Assembly (NCBI GenBank): GCA_910584375.1
Contig: CAJUAH010000030.1
Coordinates: 1 to 50,377, forward strand
DNA from: an uncultured Acetatifactor sp.
GTDB lineage: Bacteria > Bacillota > Clostridia > Lachnospirales > Lachnospiraceae
DNA: 50,377 nt
Reading direction: 5' to 3'
The notes beneath the pieces are model-generated. The model saw only the letters and a program-made list of their open reading frames with translations. It did not search any database and was not told the DNA's origin. Of the stretch, positions 8,402 to 16,826 are shown piece after piece. The translations under genes and the position numbers were made by a program. Every line of letters starts with the position of its first letter. The stretch's first letter is position 1.

Positions 8402-8932
8402 TTATTTTGGATAGTGTGTGTAAAATAACAGAATCCGCACACTGCAATGATTGTGCTATCACGAATAAAAAAGCCAGCAGATCACTGCCTAAAAAGGGCA
8501 TAATGATACTACTGGCACAAATACAATCTTTACAACGTGTGCAATGCGGCATTTACTTCCGCTTACAGCCAAAAGGCTGTATCTCCCAAAAGGGATGCGC
8601 ACAAAAATCAATCATGCAGTAAGTTTAACACAAGATATGCTCTGCGTCAAGATTTAGACGCAATATATAGTATGCAAAACTCTTTTTACAGACATTTCTA
8701 TGCCTAATATGCAAAAGGGTTTTATTTTAACTCCCCTACAAATACTATATCTAATATTTTACAATTACCTCATATCTTATTTTGCTTACTATAAATGAGC
8801 AAATGCACAACAAATTCCGCAGTATTCGGATAACTCAATCAAAACGCAGAAAAATCTTTGCTGTGAAGACAATTTGCCACATGTTTTATATATTTTGTGC
8901 ATTTACTTATTTATAATTGCTTATTTACAAAG
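8402..8932. other. AT-rich stretch without a convincing gene, several small hairpins
   Basis: No frame here has a good ribosome site and gene-like composition. Three short hairpins with A-rich loops stand out: TGCC/GGCA at 8486-8500, CAGCC-AAAA-GGCTG at 8566-8579, and TCCC-AAAA-GGGA at 8584-8595. The last two are only 4 nt apart. Downstream to 8932 the DNA is very AT-rich and looks like promoter-proximal sequence for the rightward HEPN gene. A structured RNA on either strand is possible but unproven. Confidence 0.5.
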
Positions 8933-8987
8933 TTGATTCTTTATTTATACTCTGATATAATTTTATTAATCTTTATGGTCAGGGAGG
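8933..8987 (+). promoter_or_regulatory. Promoter and ribosome site of the HEPN gene
   Basis: TTGATT (8933-8938) and TATAAT (8956-8961) are separated by exactly 17 nt, a near-consensus vegetative promoter. AGGGAGG (8981-8987) lies 7 nt before the ATG at 8995. The gene therefore has its own rightward promoter, independent of the leftward ICE operons. Confidence 0.8.
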
Positions 8988-8994
8988 TAATACT

Positions 8995-9897
8995 ATGATT
9001 CGCTTCTTTGTAAGTGCAGATATAGAAAAATTTATTTCAATAAAAAATGTAGAAATACAAAATAGTATACAAAATATGTGTGATTCAACCCAAAAACCTT
9101 TGTTTATGTATGCCTATTCGGTTTTTGAAAGTTCAATTACAGAAATACTACGTTATTACTTAAACGCTTTCCCTGAAAAGATAGACAAATCTGTTAATGT
9201 AGAAAAAGACATTTTACTCTCATGTCCTGCCACTCGTGATATTATTGCCAAAACCATAAACTCTTATATTCGCAAGTATTCTTGTGAAGCATTAGCTGAT
9301 TATTTATCTTTCTTTGAGAAAACATTAACACTAGATCTTTCTCTTGATATCAACCAAATACAAAAGATTTCAGAAATAAGAAACAGCATTACACATGATG
9401 GTTCTTATTCTGAACTGCTTCTCTTACATGTTCACAATTGTAGCCGTCCTTCCTTTCCGCCATTACCAATTATCCAAAAACACATGCTGTTTTTTACCAA
9501 TACATTAAGTAGCATTTGTGACCAAATCCAAAAGAAATATACACATTATACCTATGAAGCATTAATTCGCAATGTATGGAATCATGTGTTTACTTCTCCT
9601 CTTTTGGCTTTTGATGCTTTCTGGGAATTTAGACAAGATGGAGTTATTAAAATTAAGGATACCCACACACTAAAAAAAAGAATACAAAACCTTAGCTCAA
9701 GTGAACATCTACTTTTATCTGTTTTTCTACAGCAATACAACAATACATTGAATGGACAGTTGCATTCTTTTGAAAAGATTCCAGCTCTTGTAAGTATAGA
9801 TGACGAAGGTAAAAAAAGCTTAATTGAACTAATTGATTTTTTTACATACTATCCTTTATTTTTTAACGGTGAAAAAATTAAAACACCTTCACCATAA
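8995..9897 (+). CDS. HEPN-domain protein, AT-rich ICE cargo (putative RNase/defence)
   Basis: 300 aa. The N-terminal half is all-helical. A segment like those of HEPN proteins (MYAYSVFESSITEILRYYL, 38-56) precedes the hallmark RX4H motif RNSITH at 129-134, in the setting EIRNSITHDG. HEPN proteins with this motif are usually metal-independent RNases found in toxin-antitoxin and phage-defence systems. The C-terminal half (about 185-300, with LSSSEHLLLSVFLQQYNN) is a second, unassigned domain. The gene is the only rightward one in the ICE, is much more AT-rich than its neighbours and has its own promoter, so it is a late-acquired cargo gene. A multi-branched structured element starts 36 nt after the stop. 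No protein antitoxin gene is visible. HEPN assignment is fairly firm; the role is inferred. Confidence 0.72.
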   Translation: MIRFFVSADIEKFISIKNVEIQNSIQNMCDSTQKPLFMYAYSVFESSITEILRYYLNAFPEKIDKSVNVEKDILLSCPATRDIIAKTINSYIRKYSCEALADYLSFFEKTLTLDLSLDINQIQKISEIRNSITHDGSYSELLLLHVHNCSRPSFPPLPIIQKHMLFFTNTLSSICDQIQKKYTHYTYEALIRNVWNHVFTSPLLAFDAFWEFRQDGVIKIKDTHTLKKRIQNLSSSEHLLLSVFLQQYNNTLNGQLHSFEKIPALVSIDDEGKKSLIELIDFFTYYPLFFNGEKIKTPSP

Positions 9898-9933
9898 ATA
9901 AGTTATATCTCTTCAAATTGAAGTGCAAATAAA

Positions 9934-10055
9934 CTTCCCCGATGCAAGCACTCAAACACCGCAAGGGTGTTTTCCTCCTGCTTTGCAGGAGCGGGGTATT
10001 CGCCCCAACCTCGCTATGCTCGGTGCTAGTTTGTGCGATGCAAGCATCGGGGGAA
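9934..10055 (+). ncRNA. Multi-branched structured RNA or palindromic repeat element
   Basis: The ends pair: TTCCCCGATGC (9935-9945) with GCATCGGGGGAA (10044-10055), with one bulged G. A second helix joins GCAC-AAAC (9948-9957, two bulged bases) to GTTTGTGC (10029-10036). Inside are hairpins AACACC/GGTGTT (about 9955-9972), CTCCTGC-TTT-GCAGGAG (9975-9991) and GGGG-TATTCG-CCCC (9993-10006), plus a weaker arm near 10008-10024. GATGCAAGC occurs at both ends. The whole is a compact cloverleaf-like fold. An 83-codon frame runs through it, but the pairing explains the sequence better than coding does. It could be an RNA partner of the HEPN gene or a copy of a dispersed palindromic repeat; strand is assigned only because of the neighbour. 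Confidence 0.55.
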
Positions 10056-10096
10056 TGTACCTTCTCTTATTCAAAAGATATTTTGAACTAAAGCGC

Positions 10097-10239
10097 AAGA
10101 TTCTTAAAAGGGTACTTTCTGTTGTTTGTGTAACTCCATTACTTCTGTCTTGTTATACTAAGCTAATTGGGTAACTTACAGCAAATTCGAAAATTTATGC
10201 GAATACCTAAAATACAGAAAAACCCCTTAAAAGAATCCC
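10097..10239. repeat. Imperfect long inverted repeat at the island edge
   Basis: The 25 nt at 10097-10121 match the reverse complement of 10215-10239 at 18 of 25 positions, with blocks GATTCTT, AAGGG and TTTCTG conserved. The 93 nt between them are AT-rich and hold no gene. The pair lies between the structured element and the stop of the S1-domain gene, close to where composition returns to that of the ICE. Confidence 0.35.
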
Positions 10240-10258
10240 GCGCTATTTACATTGCTCC

Positions 10259-11974
10259 TTACAGATTCTGCCGTATGATTCTCGTAATGATTCCCACAGC
10301 CACGCCCCGTTCCTCGTCGATCTTCGTCACGGCAAAGCTCACGTCATCCTTTTTCCCCGGTGTCCTGTAATCGTAGCAGGCATGGGCCACCGCATTGACA
10401 CCGTTGGACAGGCGGATATATACCACGCCCTTATGTACGTCTGTTACCTTTCCGGCATACTTGCTCTGGATGCGGCACTTTTTCAGGTTCTCATGGTGTG
10501 TGTCCTGGGTCACGCTCTTGACATCCGCCTTAACGCCCATATCCTCCAGACCCTCACGCCGCACGCTCAAAATGCGTACCAGCACCTGGTCTCCCACGGA
10601 GAAACGCTCATGGGCATCCCCGATCCAGTCCCACGCCAGATCACGGGCCATGATGGAGCATTCCACGCCAAAGATCTCCACACGGATGACCTTTTCCGCC
10701 ACGGCGATCACCCTTGCCTGGACAATGCGCCCCTCATAGACACGGTACATCCCCGCCGCATCCGTATCCAGATAGAATATCTGCCGCTTTTTCAGCATGG
10801 CCTCCCTGCGGCTGGCTACAACGCTGCGTGTCTTGGAATCTATGCCTTTCACGATAAAGTCGATCTCCGCCCCCAGCATATTGCCGAGGATCTTGTTCTG
10901 GCGCAGCATCAGCTCCGCATATTCCTTTCCAGAAGGGCTGCGTCCCTGGGCCAGGTCGATCATCATCTCCTTTATGGGGATGACGATACGGAATCCCTTA
11001 TAATCCACAATCACAATGGTCTTGCCGCTGTCCGTCTGTTCAATGCCGCCAAGCTGCCCGGTCAGTATTTTTCGGGTACGGTAGGCATTATGGATCTCAT
11101 GCCAGATGGTGTCCTCCCTGGCGCTTTCCATCTCCACTTCCCCGCGGCTCTCCAGAGTCAGGACAGGCGCCTCTGTCTTTCTTGCCCTGGGTGTACGGCG
11201 TGATGTGTCTGCATTTGCCTGGCCTGCGGAAGTACCCGCTGTTTCTGCCTGAGTGCCCCCGGGTGCCTCACCTGCCGTTTCACTCTCCTGCAGCTCCTGC
11301 GCATCAATGTCAGCCTCCATCTCCTGTATATTTCCCGGCGTTTCTTCCGACAAATCCCCATCGGGCAGATCCTCTCCTTCCATGGGTGCATCTCCATCCA
11401 AATTTCCCTCTGCAGTCTGTTCTTCCGTTTCCTCTATAGAAGTTTCTTCCGCAGGAATATCTCCCTCCCCGAAATCCTCTCCCCCTGCGTTCTGTCTTTC
11501 TGCTCCTTTGGCAGAAATCTGTTCCGTAGAATCATTCTCCGCTGCGGTCTGTTCCTCCATAGTGCTTCCATTCACGGATTCATCTGCTGCAGGTTTCTCC
11601 GTGGCCTGTTCGCCAGTTTTCTTCCTGCGGGAAGTGCGTTTCGGCTTTTCCGGCTGTCTGTCTTCTGCCGCTGTTTCAGGCACTGTCTCAGGCGCCGTTC
11701 CGGCATCCTCCGTACCATCGTCTTCCGTTTCTATTGCTGCCTCCCCAAACATTTCTTCCTCAGAAAGCTCAGGCAGTTCTTCATCCTCCTGCCCAGCCGT
11801 TTCCTCCGGCTCCTGATCCATGCTCTCCAGCAGCTCATTCAGGTCCATGCCGTCTCCCTCCGCCGCAGCATCTCCGGCTGACAGCATTTCGGCGCCATCC
11901 AGTTCCTGCATTTCCCTTCCCATCCTTTCTTCTGTTGTGATTGTTTCTTCCGTTACTTTTTTTCTACCTGCCAT
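10259..11974 (-). CDS. S1-domain RNA-binding protein with long acidic N-terminus
   Basis: 571 aa. Residues 1-285 are strongly acidic and low complexity (ELPELSEEEMFGE, ETAEE repeats), with a basic patch RTSRRKKTGE near 135. The C-terminal half is structured: a region with GKTIVIVDYKGFRIVIPIKEM, then two S1-like OB folds around YEGRIVQARVIAVAEKVIRVEIFG and YAGKVTDVHKGVVYIRLSNGVNAVAH. S1 domains bind RNA or single-stranded nucleic acid. Clostridial ICEs often carry such a gene after the coupling protein. Its role in transfer is not known to me; protecting or handling single-stranded DNA or mRNA is a guess. The ATG follows AAGGAGG by 8 nt, 21 nt after the VirD4 gene. Confidence 0.8.
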   Translation of the reverse strand: MAGRKKVTEETITTEERMGREMQELDGAEMLSAGDAAAEGDGMDLNELLESMDQEPEETAGQEDEELPELSEEEMFGEAAIETEDDGTEDAGTAPETVPETAAEDRQPEKPKRTSRRKKTGEQATEKPAADESVNGSTMEEQTAAENDSTEQISAKGAERQNAGGEDFGEGDIPAEETSIEETEEQTAEGNLDGDAPMEGEDLPDGDLSEETPGNIQEMEADIDAQELQESETAGEAPGGTQAETAGTSAGQANADTSRRTPRARKTEAPVLTLESRGEVEMESAREDTIWHEIHNAYRTRKILTGQLGGIEQTDSGKTIVIVDYKGFRIVIPIKEMMIDLAQGRSPSGKEYAELMLRQNKILGNMLGAEIDFIVKGIDSKTRSVVASRREAMLKKRQIFYLDTDAAGMYRVYEGRIVQARVIAVAEKVIRVEIFGVECSIMARDLAWDWIGDAHERFSVGDQVLVRILSVRREGLEDMGVKADVKSVTQDTHHENLKKCRIQSKYAGKVTDVHKGVVYIRLSNGVNAVAHACYDYRTPGKKDDVSFAVTKIDEERGVAVGIITRIIRQNL

Positions 11975-11995
11975 TTGATTTTCCTCCTTCTTGGT

Positions 11996-14224
11996 CTAGG
12001 ACATGATAGCTTCCTTATCAGTTACAATGATGCCGGCCTGGCTGCCGGCTTTAGAAACAGAGCCGTCTGATTCCGCCGGCCTTGCCCTGGCATCCGCCAT
12101 TTTCGGGGTTTCCGCTTTTGAGGATTTTTGTGCCCCTGCCCTGACAATTTTCTGAGTCCCTGTTTTGGATGCCTCTGTTTTGGGCGCACCCGGCTTGGCG
12201 GCTCTTGTTTTTTCCTCTTTTGAGTTTGTTCCCTCCCTCTTTGATCCCTTGGACTGGGCGGCCTCTGTCTTAGAAACACTTTCCTTTGCTGCCTCTGCTT
12301 TCATCCTCTGGGCAGCCCCCGCTTTGTCTGTACCCGCACTTGTTCCCCTTGCTTTCGGCTCCCTCGGTTTTTCCGCTCCGGCTCTGGACTCTTTGGGCTT
12401 GGTCCCTCCCGTTTCCGGCTCTTCCGACCCGGAGTTATGTTTCCCCGCACCCTTCGCCGCCTCTGCAGCCTCCATCTCCAGCCTGCGCCACTCTGGGACA
12501 TAGGCGGATGCCTTGCAGGAATGCAGGAGGGAATAATCCGGGTGCTTTGAGTAATCCAGCTTGTCCACCTTCAGGATCTTCTTGCCCCTGATGATCACCA
12601 GCGCCTGGTCAATAGGGAGCCGCAGCACTTCGTCCGGCGTCAATACCGGACGTTTCCCCACGCCGCTGGTCTCGCGGTACTCCGGCGTATAGTTGGAAAC
12701 GCGCCAGGTGCCCAGCTGCTTTGCCTTGCTCGTCACCGCCACGCTGGCAAGGCCCGTCCGGGAGGAAACAAACTCCGCCGTCAGCGGGTCCGTACAGCCC
12801 AGGAACAGCTGCACGTCGCAGTTGCCGAGGATCTCCTGCCAGAGGTTCTGCGGGTAACGGTTCTGCAGCCCCGCAAGGTTCTGGAAAACACAGGACATGG
12901 AGATATTCCTTGACCGGATCACGCTCAGCCGCCGGGAAAGGTCGGGGATGGTGCCGCAGGCGGTCAGCTCCTCCCCCAGCACATGGACGGGCACCGGCAG
13001 GACGCCTCCCTCGCAGTTCCTGTCCGCATAGCGCACCAGCTTGATAAAGGCAAAGGACAGGAACAGTGAGGCCAGGAAGTCGAAGGTGCTGTCCTGGTCG
13101 CTCGTCACCAGGAAATAGGCGCAGCGCTCCTGCCCCGGCAGCTCCAGGTCGATCTCATCCCGCGCCGTTATCTTCTTGATCAGCTCCGCCTGAAATACCT
13201 GCAGGCGGCTCCCAAGCCCGATGACCACCCCGCCCCGCACGGAATCCGACGCCTGCTTGAACAGGCTGTAGGGTGCTTTTGCCGGGTGGCGGGCGGGAAG
13301 GACCTCAAACAGGCTGTCCAGGGCATTCTCCGAGCCAAGGGTGATGAGCCGGTACACCTGCCCCATGTTCCGGTTTTCCGGGGGATACCCCTGGTCCACA
13401 TACAGCACCAGCGCCTTCAGGAGGTTCATCTCCGCAGAGTCCCAGAAATGGTCCCCCTTGCTGCCCACCATGGTATTCTTGATGATGACGTCCACGAAAA
13501 GCTGTGCCATCAGTTCCTGCCCTTCGATCTCCGAAAGGCAGTTCCAGGAATCCGAATTCTCCGGGCTCACCAGGTTGAACACCTTCACCACATAACCCTG
13601 ATCCCTGAGGTAAGCACTTGATTTCTCATACAGTTCCGATTTGGGGTCGCAGATGATGAGGGATTCCCCGCGGGCCGCCCCCTGCAGGATGCGGTTCATG
13701 CAGAAGGACCTTGTCTTCATGCTGCCGCTGGCGCCGTACACAGCAAGGTTGCTGTTGAGCCTTGACTTCTCCGGCAGGCAGACCGCTTTCCCCTCCAGCA
13801 TCCCCAGCACGACCCCGTGATGGCGCCGCAGATCGGACACCACCTCCAGGACGCCGGCCATCTCCTTTTTCCCCATCCAGCCGGAAGTGCCGTAAGTCCC
13901 CTTTGCGGAGTATGTAAAATTCCGCTCCCCGTCATATTCCCCGGCGTCGCTGTACCCCATCCGCATGACCATGACCAGCAGCACCGCCAGCAGCCCGATG
14001 CAGATAAAAATGCCGTAGATCCCATAGGGCGGCGTGACCGCCGCACCCAGGCAGGCCATAAAGCCGGGGGATATCCCGGCAGGGGAAGTCCCGTCCCCCG
14101 GGATGCCGCCCCCCTGTTTCCAGACCGCGTAATTCCCGATAAACTGCGCCAGATAGCCTCCCGCATACAGCACGCCCAGCAGAGCCGCCGGCGCGGCTAT
14201 CATGGTCTTCCATATCCTTTTCAT
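11996..14224 (-). CDS. virD4: VirD4/TraG type IV coupling protein (CD1115-like)
   Basis: 742 aa. Two N-terminal membrane segments (about 8-30 and 68-88) anchor a FtsK/VirD4-type ATPase. Walker A is GASGSMKT at 164-171 and Walker B lies in ESLIICDPKSELYE. EELTACGTIPDLSRRL, SCVFQNLAGLQNRY and FLGCTDPLTAEFVSSRTG are typical of the TraG family. It hands the relaxase-bound DNA strand to the mating channel at the inner membrane. From about residue 575 the tail is a long Lys/Ala/Glu-rich disordered region, longer than the usual family end. The ATG overlaps the TGA of the upstream gene (ATGA), so translation is coupled. Confidence 0.93.
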   Translation of the reverse strand: MKRIWKTMIAAPAALLGVLYAGGYLAQFIGNYAVWKQGGGIPGDGTSPAGISPGFMACLGAAVTPPYGIYGIFICIGLLAVLLVMVMRMGYSDAGEYDGERNFTYSAKGTYGTSGWMGKKEMAGVLEVVSDLRRHHGVVLGMLEGKAVCLPEKSRLNSNLAVYGASGSMKTRSFCMNRILQGAARGESLIICDPKSELYEKSSAYLRDQGYVVKVFNLVSPENSDSWNCLSEIEGQELMAQLFVDVIIKNTMVGSKGDHFWDSAEMNLLKALVLYVDQGYPPENRNMGQVYRLITLGSENALDSLFEVLPARHPAKAPYSLFKQASDSVRGGVVIGLGSRLQVFQAELIKKITARDEIDLELPGQERCAYFLVTSDQDSTFDFLASLFLSFAFIKLVRYADRNCEGGVLPVPVHVLGEELTACGTIPDLSRRLSVIRSRNISMSCVFQNLAGLQNRYPQNLWQEILGNCDVQLFLGCTDPLTAEFVSSRTGLASVAVTSKAKQLGTWRVSNYTPEYRETSGVGKRPVLTPDEVLRLPIDQALVIIRGKKILKVDKLDYSKHPDYSLLHSCKASAYVPEWRRLEMEAAEAAKGAGKHNSGSEEPETGGTKPKESRAGAEKPREPKARGTSAGTDKAGAAQRMKAEAAKESVSKTEAAQSKGSKREGTNSKEEKTRAAKPGAPKTEASKTGTQKIVRAGAQKSSKAETPKMADARARPAESDGSVSKAGSQAGIIVTDKEAIMS

Positions 14225-15351
14225 ATCTCCGGGTAAAACCTCCTTTCAAATTTTTCAAAACTGATGGCCTCAAATGCCACCATGCCTCCGTAACAGCGCT
14301 CCAGAACCTCCCGCTGGAAGTCGAAACAGATCAGCGTGCCATGCCGCTCCTGCAGCTGGAGCGCACTGCAGAAACGGTGGATGCGGGGGATGTCTAACAA
14401 ATACCCGAACAACACCGGGTCCCCGTTCCCGTCCAGGGCATCATTTTCCATAACCCCGCTGGGATTCCCCGCACATAACCCCTGGGACAGGATGCGGTCA
14501 AGCTCCTCCCTCCTGTCCCTGTCGCACAGAAGCCTCAGCATCACCTCCCCTTTGTGGTCGTTTGTCAGGTAATAAAAATGCCCGTAACTGCCATCCAGCA
14601 GGAAAAAGCACCTTGCGCCGCTGTCCGCACCGGAAAGGATCTGGCAGAAAGACTCCAGGCTGTCCCCGAACAGCAGCCCGCAGACATCCTCCGGTGCATA
14701 CCCCAGACCAGCGTCCCTGTCGCAGAGTGTGACCTGCATCCATGCCTTCACCCGCTGTTCGGCCCGGTAATCCCACTTCGCCATGTACGGGCCGCTGTTG
14801 TAGGTAAGGAAAACCCCATCCGGCGAAAGCAATACCCCCGCCATGCGGGAGCCCTTGATCTTGACCGCCTCGATCCCTGTTTCCTTGACCTCACGGGAGC
14901 TGTAAAAGGCCGCTCCCTCCAGCCCTCTGTCCTGATCTCCATCCGGTGCAAACACCCTGGGCTTTTCATCCCTGAAAATTGTCACGCCGGCATTCAGCAT
15001 CGCCACATAGACCTCAGCGATCCGGTGCAGTCGCACCCTCCTGGTGATCTCGCTCTTTAACAGGCTGGTATCCACGTTTCCCGTGAGGTAAAAGGAAAAC
15101 CGTTCCGGATTGTCAAATAACAGCGCCGTCCTGGCCCGCCTCCCCAGCCTGTACCCCCGCAGCTTATCCCGGTAATAGACCCGCAGGAGCCTTTCTTTCT
15201 TCAAAAGCCATGTGACCGTGCCCTTATAGCTGGTGCTGCCGGCAAGTCTGTAAACCAGTTCTGCCGGGAACTCGCCGCAGACAGCCACCAGCTCAAGCAG
15301 CCGGTAAGCCTGTGTATCCTTCCTTGGGAAACAACGTCCATCTTCCCCCAT
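14221..15351 (-). CDS. Winged-helix (replication-relaxation-like) ICE protein
   Basis: 376 aa from the ATG at 15351, which has AAGGAGG upstream; the frame runs 29 codons further but without support. The first 80 residues look like a winged helix (TQAYRLLELVAVCGEFPAELVYRLAGS...GTVTWLLKKERLLRVYYRDKLRGYRL), as in replication-relaxation family proteins. The rest (about 100-376) is a mixed fold of unknown type with no catalytic motif I can name. It is coupled by ATGA overlap to the VirD4 gene. It may bind DNA near the transfer origin or steer relaxosome docking; this is inferred from position only. Confidence 0.7.
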   Translation of the reverse strand: MGEDGRCFPRKDTQAYRLLELVAVCGEFPAELVYRLAGSTSYKGTVTWLLKKERLLRVYYRDKLRGYRLGRRARTALLFDNPERFSFYLTGNVDTSLLKSEITRRVRLHRIAEVYVAMLNAGVTIFRDEKPRVFAPDGDQDRGLEGAAFYSSREVKETGIEAVKIKGSRMAGVLLSPDGVFLTYNSGPYMAKWDYRAEQRVKAWMQVTLCDRDAGLGYAPEDVCGLLFGDSLESFCQILSGADSGARCFFLLDGSYGHFYYLTNDHKGEVMLRLLCDRDRREELDRILSQGLCAGNPSGVMENDALDGNGDPVLFGYLLDIPRIHRFCSALQLQERHGTLICFDFQREVLERCYGGMVAFEAISFEKFERRFYPEI

Positions 15352-15494
15352 GACCGCCTCCTTTTCGTGCGTTTTTTTACCGTAGCGGCTAAAGACCTCG
15401 GTAATCCCGCACTTGAATCCGCACCCGCAAAGGCGCATTTTTGCAGGTGTTCCACCCTGTTTTCACACATCAGGAAAAACAGGGGCGGAAACCC

Positions 15495-16157
15495 TCAAAA
15501 ATCTGATATGTTTTTCAGCTGCTTTTCCCGTTCCGAAAGCCACTTCCCAAAGCGCCCTTTCTCCATGACATAGATACGGGTGCAGTCCTTCTCCCCCCGC
15601 TCCGTGGTGTTGTAGGCGTCACACAAAAGCCCGCTGTCGTCCAGCATCACATACAGCGCCACCGTGTCCAGGATCTGCTTCTGCTGCAGGTTGTCGTAGT
15701 CCAGCAGGCACCAGTCCGGCAGGTCATGCCCATAGACATGGGAGATGCAGATGACGCATTCCCGGAACCTCGGTGTGGGGTGCTCCGCCGCATACCGCTC
15801 CAGCGCCGCATGAAGCGGCTCTGTCAGAAACAGGCTGCTCTGGCGGGTCTTTTTTCTAGGCAGGAGCCGGGGCAGCGTCACCTCCAGAATGCCGTCTGCA
15901 TAGCCGATCTCTATGCCATGTACTTCACCTGCCTTTATCAGATAATCCCTCTTAGGGACGCCCGTGGACGCAAACAGGAGGTTCCTTAGTTTGCAGGCAA
16001 TCCTTTCCGCCCGCAGCGCCGCCTCCGTGGAGATGATCTCATAATTTTCCGGATACCGCTGGATATCCAGTGTGTCCATGGCGCAGATATTATTGTTCAG
16101 CCGGGAGAGGCTGTTCAGGATCTCCCCTACCTGCGCGGAAATCATTTTTCTGTCCAA
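15495..16157 (-). CDS. ICE protein resembling DUF6100
   Basis: 220 aa. It starts MDRKMISAQVGEILNSLSRLNNNICAMD and has a regular helical N-terminus, then a beta-rich centre (EIGYADGILEVTLPRLLPRKK) and a helical C-terminus rich in Lys. It resembles proteins named DUF6100 in Firmicute ICEs; I know no function. The likely start is TTG at 16157 behind GAGGT inside a 17-bp leader shared with the RecD2 gene; an ATG four codons in is an alternative. It lies between the DUF5697-like gene and the winged-helix gene in the transfer operon. Confidence 0.65.
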   Translation of the reverse strand: MDRKMISAQVGEILNSLSRLNNNICAMDTLDIQRYPENYEIISTEAALRAERIACKLRNLLFASTGVPKRDYLIKAGEVHGIEIGYADGILEVTLPRLLPRKKTRQSSLFLTEPLHAALERYAAEHPTPRFRECVICISHVYGHDLPDWCLLDYDNLQQKQILDTVALYVMLDDSGLLCDAYNTTERGEKDCTRIYVMEKGRFGKWLSEREKQLKNISDF

Positions 16158-16162
16158 TCTTT

Positions 16163-16240
16163 ACCTCATTTCTGCGCTGCTTTATTCACATAAAAAGTTT
16201 GTGTCAAGTCATTTGTGACTTTGCAGCGCGCCGACACAAA
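16163..16240 (-). promoter_or_regulatory. Shared leader element copy 2 with nested hairpin
   Basis: 16163-16179 is identical to 6899-6915 and holds the ribosome site of the gene at 15495. Next to it TTTGTGTC (16198-16205) pairs perfectly with GACACAAA (16233-16240), and AAGTCA-TTTG-TGACTT forms an inner hairpin (about 16206-16221). The block GCAGCGCG-GACACAAAT recurs before the gene at 21452. Confidence 0.5.
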
Positions 16241-16276
16241 TCTCACGAATAAATGTGTTAAATTTCTTCATTCTTC

Positions 16277-16810
16277 TCAGTCAGGCTCAGCCTGCCTGTA
16301 ATAGCTTACCTTCCCGTCCGGCTCCACCGTACAAAAGCCCGATATATCGGGGAAATGCAATAAGGGGATCTGCCCGGCATCCTCCACCAGCACGATACGG
16401 CGGCTCTCCCCCTGCCGGCACTGTTTCAGCGCCTGTGCCACCAGGGCCTCCTGCCCTTCAGCCACATAGACCACCTCGTACATCCTGCCCGCCGAAAAGA
16501 ACACCAGCTTTACCGGAAAATCGCCGGGGGAATGGTATTCCACACGGTCGATAAAGTCCAGGAGCACCCACACGGAACGGACCAGCCCTGCATCGGTGCC
16601 CCGCACATGTTCCCCCTGGGGGAAATAGCCGCCTGTCTCAGCCGGAACAATGCGCCCCTGCCTCTGCAGATGGGCTAACAGGTTCCTGACCTTTTCCTCC
16701 CTGCCCTGATGGAACCGGGCAAGCTGCCCTTCCGACAGGCCGGGATACATGGAAACCTCCCTCAGCAGATCCGCCGCCTCCTGCCCGTATATGTCCGCCC
16801 TCGTTTTCAT
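16277..16810 (-). CDS. ICE protein resembling DUF5697
   Basis: 177 aa. The N-terminal 60 residues form a winged-helix-like unit (IYGQEAADLLREVSMYPGLSEGQLARF...KVRNLLAHLQRQGRI). A beta-rich half follows (VKLVFFSAGRMYEVVYV, RRIVLVEDAG, FCTVEPDGKVSYY). It resembles DUF5697 proteins of clostridial ICEs, whose function I do not know. The ATG follows AAGGAGG. Directly upstream lie five phased TACGCA repeats, so this gene is probably under specific control or binds those sites itself. It follows the VirB4 gene in the same direction. Confidence 0.65.
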   Translation of the reverse strand: MKTRADIYGQEAADLLREVSMYPGLSEGQLARFHQGREEKVRNLLAHLQRQGRIVPAETGGYFPQGEHVRGTDAGLVRSVWVLLDFIDRVEYHSPGDFPVKLVFFSAGRMYEVVYVAEGQEALVAQALKQCRQGESRRIVLVEDAGQIPLLHFPDISGFCTVEPDGKVSYYRQAEPD

Positions 16811-16826
16811 GGCATCCTCCTTCCAT

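Noticed and set aside
8407..8622. 71-codon plus-strand frame and its 60-codon minus shadow
   Set aside because: TTG start or weak spacing, no family, and the frame runs over hairpins; treated as non-coding.
9934..10055. Retron or group II intron RNA
   Set aside because: No reverse transcriptase is in the window and no domain V/VI-like or msr/msd pattern is evident.
9923..10174. 83-codon frame through the structured element
   Set aside because: The bases are explained by nested pairing and the frame has no ribosome site.
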